The notes beneath the pieces were generated by a model. That model saw only the letters and a program-made list of their open reading frames with translations, made no database searches and had not been told where the DNA came from. The position numbers and the translations under genes were made by a program. A stretch of DNA of 64,000 bases from Inonotus obliquus (lineage: Eukaryota > Basidiomycota > Agaricomycetes > Hymenochaetales > Hymenochaetaceae): the NCBI GenBank assembly GCA_032164295.1, contig JAJHTX010000004.1, positions 1,364,001 through 1,428,000 on the forward strand, in the 5' to 3' direction. Shown in pieces: positions 1-13,130 of this stretch. Each line of letters starts with the position of its first letter. The first letter of the stretch is position 1.

Positions 1-1409
1 GCTTCGGCTGCTGAGGCGACTGAGCGAGTGAGTAAAACTGGGGACCTTTCTTGGCATCATCGTTGCTTTGCAGCTCATGCTGCGATAGCCGTGTTGGGAC
101 AAGGAACTCCCGAGCGCCTTCGGGCGTCGATTTCAAAAGCATAGGTGTCTCAACTTCCACAAATCCTAAATCAGATAATTCAATTGAGTCAACTACAAAG
201 GAAAATAATTAATCCACCTCACGGTGCCAGCTAACCTTCACCATGCAAGAAATTACGGATTTCCTGCGCAACTCGGCTTCTCTTGCGCAAATTCTCAGTC
301 AGGGGCTGCCTCCGAAGATCAAGGTGACGAAGACGGGCTCTGAGTTCTTCGTTTGCCTGAAGATGGAAAAAGAAGTCGTCAGCTTTTGAGCAATGAACTG
401 GCCCCTATTAAAACTCCATACAATGTTTTTAGAATCCGAAGGCAGGAACGGCATCGACATGTGGTCGGCTGCATTGAGCAGCGTGAAGTCCTTTACGAGA
501 ACTTCAATCTCACCCGTAGAATCCTGAACACATGAATAGACACGGTCAGCGATGTTCGTAAAAGTTACGCGGATGAACCTAAAAGTATACAAAAGAGGAT
601 TCGGCCCAGCATGAGTCAGAGGAGTGGTGATTGCTAGATATATCCGCGAAGTCAGAACCTTCGATTGGCGCGAGATGCTCCGTGAGATCGCATTTACATT
701 CACATAGCTTGTCGCGAAGGACTTCTCTCGGTCAATTCTTACTAACTCAGCTAGGCTTCGCGCATTCTCTCCGCAGAGAATAGGACGGCTAGCCGCTAAG
801 CGGTGCCAAATCATGCATGGTTTACGTGGTCCTAGAGTTCGGACATAGTAAAAACGGGGCGCAAATGAATGAACTTACAAAGTTGCGCTGAGCCTTTTGT
901 GGGCGGAGACGGACAGAGCCGTGAATAAGAACGACGGACTCTACAGGTACACATGCAAGTTTGTCTAGAATGCTGGAGCTTTGCGGAGAGTCCCTATTGA
1001 GTACGATTTGTGTAGTCCCAGATGAATCCTTGATGGAGAAAAATGAAACGGAGTTTGATATTTTCCTAGGAGTGAAGTTCAAATGAATCGTATACAAAAA
1101 CCATATGAGTAAGGGAGGAACGCACCTCTCCGGGAGAATCCAGCCAGCTAAGACTACGCTTTTCTGAGCGTCGGAAGCTCTGAGTGTGCCGCAGTCATGT
1201 GTGCGGGGTGAGTAGACTCCTGAAGATAAGTAAAGAAAAATGGAAAAGAAAGTGCCACTTGAGAAAAATCAAAGAGAAATCATACCTGAGTATGTAACAT
1301 GGGTATTCTGATGAGCTGAGGCTGTTGTGAGGAGACAGGAGGCGGTAAATTGGAAGCGAGAGACACGAGGCAGTGGTTTAGGGCGAGTGAGCCTGGCGGC
1401 GTGCAGCAT
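1..1409 (-). CDS. MSD1: Mitochondrial aspartyl-tRNA synthetase, 3' part cut by window edge
   Basis: This class II synthetase charges mitochondrial tRNA-Asp. Exons read 1409-1286, 1219-1126, 1065-879, 523-422, 356-242 and 165-<1, giving about 260 residues before the window ends. Residues 1-40 are basic and hydroxylated with no acidic residue, as expected for a mitochondrial presequence. Next comes the OB-fold anticodon-binding domain, with the typical THDCGTLR start, the phrase AGWILPER and the strand [12 protein letters not shown]. It is followed by GEIEV, then the class II linker [11 protein letters not shown] and [20 protein letters not shown], then [11 protein letters not shown] at the edge. 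The catalytic motifs 2 and 3 lie outside the window. All exon phases agree. The third intron (878-524) is about 355 bp, several times longer than the others here. Family assignment is secure. Mitochondrial rather than cytosolic type is inferred from the presequence and the bacterial-like phrases. Confidence 0.9.
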
Positions 1410-1599
1410 GGCAAGATGTAGTACGCAGGAGGTGCAGGGAAGAAGAAAGAAAGGAGTAAAAAGATATACAATTACATAAGCAATAATGAATATAATGTTA
1501 AATAACTAATTTAGCCCTCCAGCGCTGCCCTCTGATAATACTTAAGTCCTTTTCCTTCTTCTCTTCTCCCCATCCATCCATCCTCTCAGCAGCACAACA

Positions 1600-2696
1600 A
1601 TGGCAGTCTTGGACCTGCCTCTCGACGTGCTCGACGTCGTTTGCCAGTTTGTCGACCCTCTCGATCTCGTCACTCTCGCTGCTTCTGGTCCTGCTTTCTA
1701 TTCTTCCGCCCAGCGCCATCTCTACCGCCGAATAGCTCTCCCCAACGCAAAAGATGCCGTTCGCTGCTTGAAAACTTTACAATGCAGACCCGAGCTGGCT
1801 CGTCATGTTCGCTCTTTCTCACTCAGGATAGACCCAGACACTCCTGTCCTCCGTCCTTTCGCCGACTTACTAGCGTCGGGCATTGCGTCCATGGTCAATC
1901 TCGTAATTCTTGATGTGGTGGTACCGCATAGTTCCAGTCGCGCCTTCTTCGCCCCCGAAATATTCGGATCACTCTACACGCGCCTCGTACACTTTTCTTG
2001 TAACCTTCCCCTTGACGACGCCATCTGCTCTTTCTTGCAGCGCGCCCCCGCGGTAAAAGAACTTCAGCTTGGCGAGTGTACGGCAACTCTGTCCCCTCGG
2101 ACAAGTGCCCCGTCCCTCCCCGTCCTTCCTGCTTCTGCCCTTCCTAATCTCGCGTTCTTTATGGGACCGAGCGATGCTGCAGCGGTTCTCGTCCCAGGGA
2201 GGCCGCTTGAGAGCGTGCATCTGTACCCAGGGGACCTGTCGGACGAGGTTCTCGACGCGCTCTCGCGTGCTTCTTCTCCAATTACCGTATTAGGTGCTTT
2301 CACGCACTCCCTATCCCCATCCACCCTTCAGTGCCTCGCGGACAGCCTCCCACACCTCCACTATCTTCGCATCATGACTATGTATCATGGCTCAAATCCG
2401 CCCAACGAGGTAAGCGGTTGCTATTCAATGATGCTTGATCGTCGGCGTTTCTAATTCCGAATTTGTCCATCCCTCTCGCTTCATGCTAGGCATTTTATGC
2501 ACAGGTCGTTGATATACTTTCCACGCTTCCCCAGCTGGTCGGCGCCGAGCTCGCAGGGTTCCGATGGTTTTCATGGAAAGACGCGGCGGCGGATGGATAT
2601 GGCAAACCGACTCCTGCTGTCACGGCACCTGCAAGCCCTGCTGCAGAACAAGATGATTTATTCGACTCAGACTCCGTGGCTATCGGGTTGTATTAG
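1600..2696 (+). CDS. F-box-like protein
   Basis: Exons 1600-2409 and 2490-2696 give 338 residues. The first 45 residues read like an F-box: LPLDVLDVVCQFVDPLDL, then a helix ending in LYRRIAL. F-box proteins of this type join SCF ubiquitin ligases through Skp1 and choose the substrate with the rest of the chain. The middle part has evenly spaced Leu-rich stretches (residues 60-280) compatible with degenerate leucine-rich repeats, but no clean LRR consensus. The intron starts GTAAGC. Acceptors TAG at 2489 and CAG 15 bases further on both keep the frame, so residues around 271-275 are uncertain. Basidiomycetes carry large families of such F-box proteins and the substrate cannot be inferred. Confidence 0.75.
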
Positions 2697-2843
2697 GTAT
2701 TGCTGTTGTATTCTGCTGGTCATGGGTTCTTGTTTATCTGTTGTTGACTGCTTTTCTACATTAATACTTATTATATTGCTAGCTATTGTAATCACAGAGA
2801 TTAATAGAATTTACAAAGAAATCCGCGAACCTCCCGCGTTTAT

Positions 2844-4160
2844 TTACCCTTCGGCACATCGTCTGACCAAATGCTGTGCGTCATAATGCGCAAACCAGTC
2901 CTCCGTGTCCACACTTGTGTCTACACGACCCCGCATGTGTACATGCCCTTGGTAATGTTGGGCATCATCGCCTCCGACTCCCATAAATCGAGCGACGGCA
3001 ACCTGGTACTCGTGCCCCGACTGTGACCCGAGAGTGAATGCAGTGAACTCCCACCCGAGTGGTACAGTTCCGTCTACGTATATGCGAGACGCGGAGATGT
3101 CTACCTCAATACGTTTGAAGTCGAAACCAAGACCAAGGCCGAGAGCTTTTGTATACGCTTCCTTGAGTGTCCAGACCAGATAAAGTCGTTGTAATGCGTC
3201 ATTGGCCTCGGAGTCTTGCAACAACGAATGTTTCTCTAGTGAGGTCAGCTGATGAACCGAAGTTAAGTATATGAACGGGATCCAAACAGACATAGGGTAA
3301 TGAAAAGTGATAAGATGAATTGGGGAAACTCCGACAAGCCAGGGAGAGAAGCACAGACATGGCCAGTAACAATACGCACCGTATCGGAGATACTGTCCAC
3401 AAACGATTTTAGGTTCTTTTCGTACTTGGGCAAGGCCACTCTCATGACATCAACGCCGATGCTAGTCACATCCACCTCGCCGTCGTACGTTTGGGGTGCC
3501 TTTTCGACAGAAGGCTGGCGGATCTGGAAGGCCATTACCACGTATTCGTTATCATGAGAAATATTGAAGCCAATATTATGCTCCAGGCGGGAATGGTTCT
3601 ACTCAGCCGTGATAAGAGCGAGGAAAAATAGAAAGAACACGGGACATTAGGAGAGGCCGACGCGCCGTAAAGCATTTCAGGAAGTGCGGCTAACACTCAC
3701 GACATAAGGCTTTCCGGTCGAAGTACGGCTGAACGATGCCTCCTTCGGAGCAACGCCGTGCTGACAGAGAAGAAGACGGGGAAGTAGTCGGCCAAGCAGG
3801 CACCCTACCCATTTCCGCCGTGCGTCGTCGTCGCAATTCCGGTGGGCATTCAGTCAAGCAAGTCAATTCCATACCAACGCCTGCTCACGGGAACAACATG
3901 AGCGTGTCTTACGATAAGAATCATTCTTGTGGTAGAAACGTTTGATGCGCGCTTGGGATTCTGGGTCGACGACCACAAGACCTGCTTCGTACAGCTTTTG
4001 GAAGTAAGAGTTCGGCGCAAGCATGAAATAGCAAGAATACAGAAAGCGAATCAGCGGATAAACATAAAGTAGCATTAAAAACCAGCTTGTGACCGGTGCG
4101 TACATCTTCCGTGAACGTCGCGTCAGAGAAGGAAACTGCCCATACATTCATCTTCGTCAT
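2844..4160 (-). CDS. 4'-phosphopantetheinyl transferase (Sfp/AcpS superfamily)
   Basis: This enzyme moves the phosphopantetheine arm of coenzyme A onto a serine of carrier domains. In fungi the single Sfp-type enzyme (NpgA/LYS5) activates alpha-aminoadipate reductase for lysine synthesis, polyketide synthases and peptide synthetases. Exons 4160-4104, 3994-3913, 3804-3701, 3598-3380 and 3248-2844 encode 288 residues. The family signatures are in order: RIKRFY and GRLLPRLLL, the short GKPYV, then GFNISHDN (His about 96), GVDVMR (Asp about 131) and WTLKEAYTKALG (Trp 180, Lys 183, Glu 184, Lys 188). The magnesium- and CoA-binding residues are therefore present. The start is the Met 10 bases before MNVWAVSF. 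A more distal in-frame ATG at 4229 is possible but less like the family. Confidence 0.93.
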
Positions 4161-4379
4161 GGGTTGAGGCTGCGTTACCCACTGGTACAAGCTGCTAGCA
4201 CTGATATGTAGTTGGTGGTCAAGGGACACATCCTCTTTGGTTGGTCCGATTTGTCTATATGATCGTCACTACCATATATGTCACCTCAACTGCGGATGCA
4301 AATCGATCAGAACTCGCCGTCGGATCGTCACTCGACCATTCGTGCCTCCGTTTGTGCTAGAGCTAGACGCCGTTGAAGC

Positions 4380-5875
4380 ATGACTCGTCATTTCATCACC
4401 CTTGGTCTCTTCATAATCGATGAATTTGAATATCTTGATGAACAAGGTAACCAGACTGGGAAAATCCAAGAGCCTCAGGTGAAGTCTATATTCAGAATGA
4501 GATATATCCTAGGCTGCTTATGCTCCCGAAGATAGGGGGAGGGGGCACATATGCAGCTGTTGGTGCACGAATGTGGTATGTCGCTTTATCGAGATCCGAG
4601 CGTGTCAATCCTGAAGTTGTTTCTATTCCGCCATGATGAACTACTATGAGGTTACCTCCCAACAAGATAGGAGCGATTGTTGACCGCGGAAATGACTTCC
4701 CTCAAAACATACAAGATAGCCTCAATTCATATGGCAAGGAGATGTGGATGTATAGAGACAACCCTGAGCGGGCGACCACCAGAGCGGTGAACAGGTATCG
4801 AGGCGACATCAGAGGGTAATTACTCATCTCCTTGCCTCTGCCGTATTTTGGTAAGAGAAGCTGAAGTCTTCTCCCCTCCGTAGGTTCAATTATCTCACTC
4901 CGAGGAGAAGGCTTACGCCAGCAGATTTTCGAAACACGCAATTTGAACGGGCTGCGAACCTACATTTCATTTGCTCACCTTCCCGTGCTCACGAAATAAT
5001 CTCGGAGGTTGTCTCTGCACCCGATTGGAAACCTATCACCATATACGAACCTATTCCAGTTCGTATCCATACAGTTCATCCATGTTCTTTGCATCTTTGC
5101 GTCTCTTAGGTGGTTTAGACGTAAAATCTGACATCAAGGCTGTGCTAGGATAGATGTGTGCCCGAGGAGCTACCCGCCCTGATACCCGTAATTCCTCACA
5201 TCGATATACTTAGGTCAGTCACGGCCTCAGATTTTTGCCTACAAGCGGGCTTAAGAAGTAGCTAAATATATACATACTCTAGCCCGAACTCGGAAGAAGC
5301 TTTGTCCCTTTTATCAATGAAACTCCCGCCCACGAAGGAGGGCATTGAGGATGCATGTTCAAAACTTCTTCAACTCGGTGTGGGACCGGGTGGAAGAGGT
5401 CATGTCGTCATACGAAGCGGTGCCCTGGGCGTATACGTCGCGAGTCTTGCGCATTCAGGTCGATGGATAGATGCTTACTGGACTGCCGACGTCAGTAATG
5501 AGAAAATCGTCGATGTAACAGGTAAATTTTCTTATCTGGTACCTCCGATTTGCTCGACTCCATTTGCTCATTGTGTTGAAAAGGTGCAGGGAATAGCTTC
5601 CTTGGGGGTCTATCTGCGGGACTTCTATTGGCTAAAGGCGACGTAATTGAAGGTATGAAAACTGAATTCATCTTGAGCGATAATTTTTTCTTCCTACACG
5701 CGCTCTGATGCATCAACTAAAAATAGCTGCTATGTACGCAAGTGTTTCCGCGTCGTTTACGATCGAACAACTGGGACTGCCGAAGCTCACTGGGACTGAT
5801 GAGGACACGGAATTGTGGAATGGCGATAGTCCGACTCGAAGACTTGAGGAATTGCGAGCGAGGCATTCAATTTGA
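4380..5875 (+). CDS. MAK32: PfkB-family carbohydrate kinase-like protein, MAK32 type
   Basis: Eight exons (4380-4478, 4532-4575, 4651-4815, 4884-5058, 5149-5213, 5283-5521, 5584-5652, 5727-5875) give 334 residues. The start reads FITLGLFIIDEFEYLDEQG, followed by GGGGTYAAVGARMWLPP, as in fungal MAK32-like proteins. The C-terminal half has the ribokinase-type anion-hole phrase VTGAGNSFLGGLSAGL, whose DTxGAGD-like position carries N instead of D at the catalytic-base site (GAGNS). Loss of that aspartate is a feature I associate with this subfamily and questions classical sugar-kinase activity. Yeast MAK32 is needed for maintenance of a structure of toxin-coding double-stranded RNA; the molecular reaction is not established. 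It is divergent from the phosphopantetheinyl transferase with about 220 bp between the starts. Confidence 0.85.
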
Positions 5876-6200
5876 CGTCGACTTTGTGGCGAGTGGTTTT
5901 TGTGCCGCCGTTGGACTTCCGTTTCATTTCCTGGAACAACGGGTGAAATCAAAACTATTGCATCTCAACTCAGGTGTATTTTGAGCGGCGTATGGACGAG
6001 GATATGTCATCATAGACCATTTCCCCTCCCCTTTGGCGCGAATTTGTTTTTTGTTTTTCTGTATATTGGGTGTTAAAGATACATGATTCAGATGCACAGA
6101 ATTTGGTAATGAGATAATATTAGAATCAAGCCAACACCGGTGAGAAAAAGAAAGACGAGGGAGAAACAAAGTTGAAACGAAACAAGCAAATCGAGGACAA

Positions 6201-6936
6201 CTATTGGTTTGCCTCGAAACGTGCTCGACTAGCAGCGAACAGGGCTTCCTGTTGTGCTAACAGTTCCTCTTGTGTCAACCCAGACTGCTCGAACTTTGAT
6301 ACCTTCTTTTCCCGGTCCTATAATGATGAGCAAGACAGTAAGTGAAAAGGCCTTCTTTAGGCGTTGAGGCGGGAGGTAAAACGGGTCAGGCACTCGCTTT
6401 TACTTGTTTCTTATGATCCTTCAGCACATCCTCAACTTCTTCTGTGAATTCTTCAAAACCGAGTCGCTAGCCACAGCCGCGATATCACATTTAGCATCAA
6501 GTCGACTTCATCAACCGGAAGGAATTAGAATGACTACTCACCTTGAGAGCGGTAATGACATGCTCAGGAGCAATAGTTTTCTTTGAATCTTGCTCGCAAA
6601 TCTCATTCGCCTCTGATGATATAAGATGAATGAACTCTAACCGAGTTACCACAACAACCAAGTTCAGTTCCACGGACGATCTGGTTAACACCTTAGCACT
6701 CACCTACGCAACATTCGATAATAAGATCTCGTGTCTCCTTCGCGCAGGATATATCGTTCGGTAGTAGCTCTAGCTTGCAAAACAAGTGCCATGGAAATCA
6801 GCATTCTATTCTCAACTCAACAAGAAACAAGAACAATGTTGTACGCACCGCTGATCATCTTCGCGACAGTAGCTTTCGGCAATGAAAGTTCATCATCCAT
6901 AGCGGCTGCACCGCTTGCACCTTCCCTGTCAGACAT
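6201..6936 (-). CDS. NCB2: Negative cofactor 2 beta (DR1), histone-fold transcription regulator
   Basis: NC2-beta pairs with NC2-alpha through histone folds and binds TBP on DNA, blocking TFIIA and TFIIB. Exons 6936-6849, 6769-6704, 6636-6542, 6466-6404 and 6317-6201 encode 142 residues. The histone fold spans about residues 15-100: LPKATVAKMI, LLPNDISCAKETRDLIIECC, VEFIHLISSEANEICE and KKTIAPEHVITALKRLGF are textbook DR1 helices. The tail is short and Gln/Ala-rich, ending FEANQ. The protein is of normal length for fungi. Nothing is unusual. Confidence 0.95.
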
Positions 6937-7127
6937 GATGTAGAGCTCGAGGGGCTCGAAGAGCCTGGCTATACTGAGAGCGTTGAGGCTAAAGGGAAGA
7001 TTTCATGCCACGGTGGTTGAATGCATGAATTCGTTGTGAAGGAACGACGCGTTACGTAACGTATATCCATAATGGGAGTTGGCGGCGACTCCTTGTGACT
7101 GTTCCTCCAACTTCCAACAACTACGAC

Positions 7128-7637
7128 ATGGCTACGGTATGTTCATCTCAGAGAAATGGTATTTTATTGGTAAATCTGATACACCTGCTTAAAGGTCGCT
7201 CCAACAAACCCAAAACCATTTCTACAAGAACTGACGGGGAAAAAAGTTTGCGTGCGGTTGAAGTGGGGGCTAGAATATAAGGGCTTCTTGGTTAGTACTG
7301 ATGGGTACATGAATCTTCAAGTATGTGTAATATCCCTTACCACGCATGTGCACCTCTGATGTTTGCTCTGAAACTAGCTGGCAAACACAGAGGAGCTGCA
7401 AGATGGGAAGTCAAGTGGTGATGCTTTAGGAGAAGTGTTTATTCGGTACGTCCTGTTTCTTCTGCATCTGACATCTGAATAACATGCTAACTCCAGCTTT
7501 TCTCCTTTCTTGAAAGGTGTAATAATGTCTTGTACATAATAAGTATCCTCTCATTTGCCCATTTTTCTCTGTACTGATGGGATTTGGATATTTACAGGGA
7601 AGCACCTGCGGATTTGAAAAGCGAGGATGAAGATTGA
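7128..7637 (+). CDS. SMX3: Small nuclear ribonucleoprotein F (Sm-F)
   Basis: SmF is one of seven Sm proteins that form the ring around U1, U2, U4 and U5 snRNA. Exon 1 is only 9 nt (7128-7136, Met-Ala-Thr), then 7195-7320, 7378-7445 and 7517-7542, plus a last exon from 7598. The Sm1 motif lies in [17 protein letters not shown] and [10 protein letters not shown], and the Sm2 motif in [12 protein letters not shown]. The first 75 residues are certain. The end is not: using the donor at 7543 the last exon reads to a stop at 7617. The alternative frame, with an acidic tail [12 protein letters not shown] to 7637, looks more like SmF tails but needs another donor (7532) that deletes the YI of Sm2. 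See the separate finding. Confidence 0.9.
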
Positions 7638-8034
7638 TTCAAGGGATTTGTTCACGCTGCGCCAGGGTTCCGTTTGTTGTCGCTCGCGACCTTGTTATCT
7701 TTGCGATTCGTTTGTTGTCCAACGCGAACTTACAAAAGCTGGTCTGACGTTTGTGTACCAAGTGTTCTTAGTCGGCCTGTGAGTAGATGATGTTTCATAG
7801 CATGCATGCGATTCACCGTCAATAAGAAGCAATATGACTGCGGACTGTTGAAGTGGAAAAGATCACAAAATCGGACCGACATATATCTCAGGTTGATCGA
7901 GGAGTTATGGTGCAATTCTGAAAATAAGTGGCGATGATTCCCACTACAGCAGCAGTGTGAATGACGTTTCTGCGTAGAGAATATAACGTAGAATAATAGA
8001 AGACAAGAAACACCCTACCCCAGTACTACAATCT
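7638..8034. other. Convergent 3' regions of SmF and Pab2
   Basis: SmF and Pab2 point at each other here. I see only untranslated sequence. No RNA gene or repeat was found. Confidence 0.5.
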
Positions 8035-8949
<915 letters not shown>

Positions 8950-9512
8950 CCTGGACGGTAGACGGCGTTCGAGCAACGGAGTCGCGTTGGATCTTCACTC
9001 AGGCGTGACATTTATTTGTGTTTGTTTGTAGCCCACCATAAACTATGAATTACGTAACCAATCTTCTATTTCTCGTCCCTTCCCAGTTGTACGTCGTTGG
9101 TACGGATTAATTTCGTCTCTTTTGCTATTAATATGACCGGTGAATGACTTGGAAGCTTGTTGGGCCTATAAATACCAGTAGGCCAATCTTTTCCTCGTTC
9201 TGTTTTACCAAATGTTACCAAACGTAATGCGTGTGAACTTGGCACCCTGGCTTTGTGCTCTCTCCGTGGCTTTCCGATCGTAACGACCTTGCCTTGCGCA
9301 AACAATAGCAACTGCATAATGGCACCCAGATGCGCTTACTAGATCGCAGACTTGCGCGCTTGTATTTGGGCCTTAGTGGCTGCAAATGCTAAATGCTAAC
9401 TATTACTATTGAGTCATTCGATCAGCACGTGGTGCGGCATTCCCACGCATCTATGACCTCGGTGAGCGTAATTGGAATGGCCTTGCCCAGAAACTCATTC
9501 CTTACCTTCATC
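8950..9512. other. Divergent promoter region of Pab2 and the Zn2Cys6 factor
   Basis: This is a 563-bp gap between two divergent starts. It contains short frames only. A pyrimidine-rich leader is present before the transcription factor start. No motif stands out enough to name. Confidence 0.45.
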
Positions 9513-12500
9513 ATGTCGGACAACAACGCCGCATCCTCATCAATAACCCAACCACAGAAGAAGAAACGCGTTCAGGATCCACCTCTGCCTCCAGATGCTG
9601 GTCAAAAGCCAGTACAGCTCCAGCGCAGACGCGTCTGGAGGGCTTGTGAGAATTGTCGGTGCGTGACGATCTTTCCGCTATCTAGAGCAACATAATTTTG
9701 ACAGCGCCCACTCGCAGAAGGAAGAAGATCAAATGCGATGGTGTAGAGCCTGTCTGTTCACAGTGCTCAGCCGGCGGCGCAACTTGTACGTGGTTGCAGA
9801 CCAAAGATCGCGCTGCTCTTAGCCGACAGTAGGCTCCTTCGCTCCTTACTGTTATTGTGATCATAAACACTCATTGTGTGGCTTTACAGTTATGTTCAAG
9901 AGCTTGAGGCGCGGCTTATGCATATGGAAGAAGTCTTTCAGCAAGTCGCTCCTATCGTCGAACTCATTGAAAAATCTCCAAATGGAGGGCAGGCGCCGAT
10001 AGAAGGCATTGCGGAAGCGCTCAGGAGACAGAATAGTTTTTCCCAACCCCAAGCATTACGTGGTCAACACAGGTCTTATCCAAGTAGAGAAAGTGCTGTA
10101 TCAGAACATTCCAACTCCCCGTTGCCCAAGTCGCCCTCCACCACATCCAGCAAGGAGGAGGATGAAGTTTCCGAGGCTTTCGGGCAGCTTGCCTTGGATG
10201 AGCACGGGCATTTGCGTTGGATTGGTGGTTCTTCGACCATGTCCTTGATACAGTCGTTCCGTGCTTTGACATCGTCACCCCTTCATCGTGTTTCTCCTGC
10301 GGAGGATGACCCTCAGTCGCCGGGACCTAGCGCCAATAAGCTCTACTTTCCCGCTTCTGTCTTCTTTGGAAAGTTACACGCGTTGCCGGGACCAGAAGAA
10401 GTCGAGTACCCCGACAGGGATCTGGCAGACAAGTTGGTAAGCTCTTTCAACCAGGTTACATCTGCCACTGTCCAATCTTTCATGCCCAGGTTGAAGCTTA
10501 TTTCCAACGACTGCATTTCCTGTTGCCAGTCGTCGACAAGACCTCCTTCCTAACTGCATATAGGAACCTAATGGACCTCAAACACGACATAAATATTGTC
10601 CGAGCCCAGACGCCTTTCATCTCATTAGTTTTCGCGGTTTTTGCGTGCGCCTCTCGGGTAGTCAATGATCCCAGACTGGATGGTAAGGACGACGGTGGAG
10701 TTGGAATGATTTACTATGAACGGTATGCAACCTTGGTTTCTGGCAGGATTCTAATGACTCAGTTTCTTATAATTCGCAGTGCACTGATCCTCCACTACAT
10801 AAGTCATCCTCTCATCCAAATTGCTCATGTGCAATGTATTGTTCTTCTCTCCTCCTTCTTATGTGCGGTGAACTGCCTGCCACAAGCCTGGTTGCTTGTC
10901 GGTCAAGCAGTTCGCATGTCCCAAGATCTTGGTTTGCATGTACGTCCCAATGCTTTCTCAATGATTTACTTCATTAAAGATCTTACTACAGAGATCTACC
11001 CGTCATGTGAATCTGACTGCGATTGAGAAACACGTACGACGCAAGGTTTTTTGGAGTGTCTACTCCTTGGACCGCATGCTAGCCATGGCCCTTGGACGAC
11101 CGCTAGGTATAGAGGATTCGGACTGTGATGCCGAATATCCCTTCGAATTTGACGATGAGGAGCTAGAGGAATTTTTCGCGGGCTCCGTTCTGCAACGGTC
11201 CCAACCTTCGCTGATGGTCGGTTTCATTGCGCTATGCGATCTGTATCACATTGCTGGCCGTGTCTGTCGACAGATTTACGGCATCGACAGTTTCCGGGAG
11301 CATCTTGAACCGGAGAAAGTACGGGAACTAACGGAACAGGCGGCCAGCCTCGACAGCGAACTGGTAGAGTGGTGTAGCAGACTTCCAGCAACGTTTAAGT
11401 CAGCTCCGATGAATGACTCCCAAGTGACCATGGGTGCCGTGTTGTGCAGCCACTATTACTCCATTCTTACGACTCTGCATCGCAATTTCCTTCCGCTTAG
11501 ACAGAACCAATTCACCGGTGTGGCTCAGTCCCTGAAAGCCGTTCATACAGCGCGCTCCTGCATACGATTGGCACCGTCCGTCAAAAACGTGGTTCCGTCG
11601 TCGCACCATCTGGCTTTCTTCATTCAGCACCTTTTCAGTTCGGCCGTCATCATTCTCCTGTATGCAATGCACATTTCAGACAAGGACGCGGCGCATGCCG
11701 CGATGGCTGAGGCAGAAAGTTGCATGGGTGTGGTTTCCACTTGGGAAGGGACCTGGCCAGGTGCTCGCAAATGCCGAGAGTTATTGTCCGATCTAGCTGC
11801 TACCGCTAGAGATGCTATCAACAAAGGACCAGCGTTGTCTCGTTCCCAGGACGGCTCTCCTTTTGGAGGTACAGTTTCGCCGACCTCGCCTACGACCCAG
11901 TCAAACTTGCAGAGATCCCTATCCGGTAGAATGTTTAGAGCGAAACATCAGCCAAGGGCAGTGTCTCGCGAAGCTCGGGAGCGTATACGCAGGCGATCCT
12001 TATCCTTGCAAGGTTCTCGTTTGTCCGGACCTTCCGGACTAGGTTAGTAATCTTTCCCCATCTCCCACTCGCAATGTGCTAACAAATGCAAAATCAAGCT
12101 CGAAGAGCAATGTCCCAGAAGCGCGCACATGACGAAATGGACCAGACTGAATCTGGTGGTTCCATTGCTTCCCCAACTCAACCCCTTCATCAATCTTTTG
12201 CGTCAGCTTTTGCGGCGACGAGCCAAGGCCAAACGTTTGCCACGAAACCGCGCAACGAATTTGGAGAACGAGTAAGGAGTGGGAGTGGTGACCGTCAAGT
12301 ATCCTTCGCACAGAATTCCCCCGTCTTCGGACCTTCCCTTCCCATGTTGGATGATACCAGCCCCATAAATTTTTCGTACAACATGTCGGGGACGCCAACA
12401 AACTGGAATTCTCATACACCCCGGGAACAAGACGAACTTCGTAATCTTTCTCAGGATTCCGACAACTCCAACGCGGACATGCCCTCCTATAACCCTCTGG

Positions 12501-12778
12501 CACAGGGCATGATGGATCAGAACCTTGCTGCATACGGCTCCACGCTTGATTCGCTGTTAGGCTTCCAGCAGCCAATGTCCACACATTCGGATACTCCTCC
12601 AACTTCAACTTTTGACACTGCTGGTCTTCCCTTTGCCGGCCTCGACTTCATCCGAAATTATACTCCGTATGAATCTAGTCAGGATGGGCCTTGGCAGGGT
12701 TTTGACGGAGGCGAGTTCCAGTATGATCCTGATCTACCGTTCTCTCTGGGAGAGTTCAATATGAATAACGACCATTGA
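9513..12778 (+). CDS. Zn2Cys6 fungal transcription factor with Fungal_trans domain
   Basis: Exons 9513-9658, 9718-9828, 9890-10436, 10490-10722, 10780-10939, 10992-12042 and 12099-12778 encode 975 residues. The binuclear zinc cluster has Cys at 45, 48, 55, 62, 65 and 72, with spacing C-X2-C-X6-C-X6-C-X2-C-X6-C. It is followed by a short linker and a dimerisation helix (YVQELEARLMHMEEVFQQV). The middle homology region (Fungal_trans) runs about residues 260-620, with YFQRLHFLLPVVDKTSFL, CLPQAWLLVGQAVRMSQDLG and KVFWSVYSLDRMLAMALGRP. The last 280 residues are Gln/Ser/Pro-rich with many acidic and aromatic residues (PYESSQDGPW), a plausible activation domain. I cannot assign a target pathway. No metabolic cluster lies beside it, so a general rather than a cluster-specific role is more likely. 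Confidence 0.9.
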
Positions 12779-13130
12779 TGGTCAATTATGCTTCTTCTCT
12801 TTCTTTCTTGTTTTCTTGGGTATTCTGTGACTCCGTTGTTCAGTTTTGAAAGACTATACACGTTACCGGACAATCCAGTTGTATACCATATAACATCCAA
12901 TTGTCGCCATTTTAGACCCTCTTCCTGATTTTTACTTAATTGTATGTGTACAATATAAGCCCTTGAATATGTGTAGTGTTTCACTGTAGTCAATAGTTCA
13001 GACATAAATTTTGTATGTATGCGTTTGTATGTATAGCTTGATTTGCCACGCCGGGAATCGGTAACCACTATACCCGGTCCCTCCCTGATCAGCACCCGTT
13101 TGCTTGTCCTTCAAGTTCCTTCGACCAACC
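12779..13130. other. Gap between transcription factor and acyl-CoA dehydrogenase
   Basis: AT-rich sequence of 352 bp, both flanking genes on the plus strand. It should hold the 3' end of the first and the promoter of the second. I see no gene. Confidence 0.45.

Noticed and set aside
7543..7550. U12-like donor (GTATCCTC) in SmF
   Set aside because: It resembles a minor-spliceosome donor, but no matching branch site is evident, Agaricomycetes are not known to keep this machinery, and ordinary GT-AG splicing explains the site.
12039..12608. Minus-strand open frame of 189 codons
   Set aside because: It is antisense to the last exon of the Zn2Cys6 factor and has no family motif.
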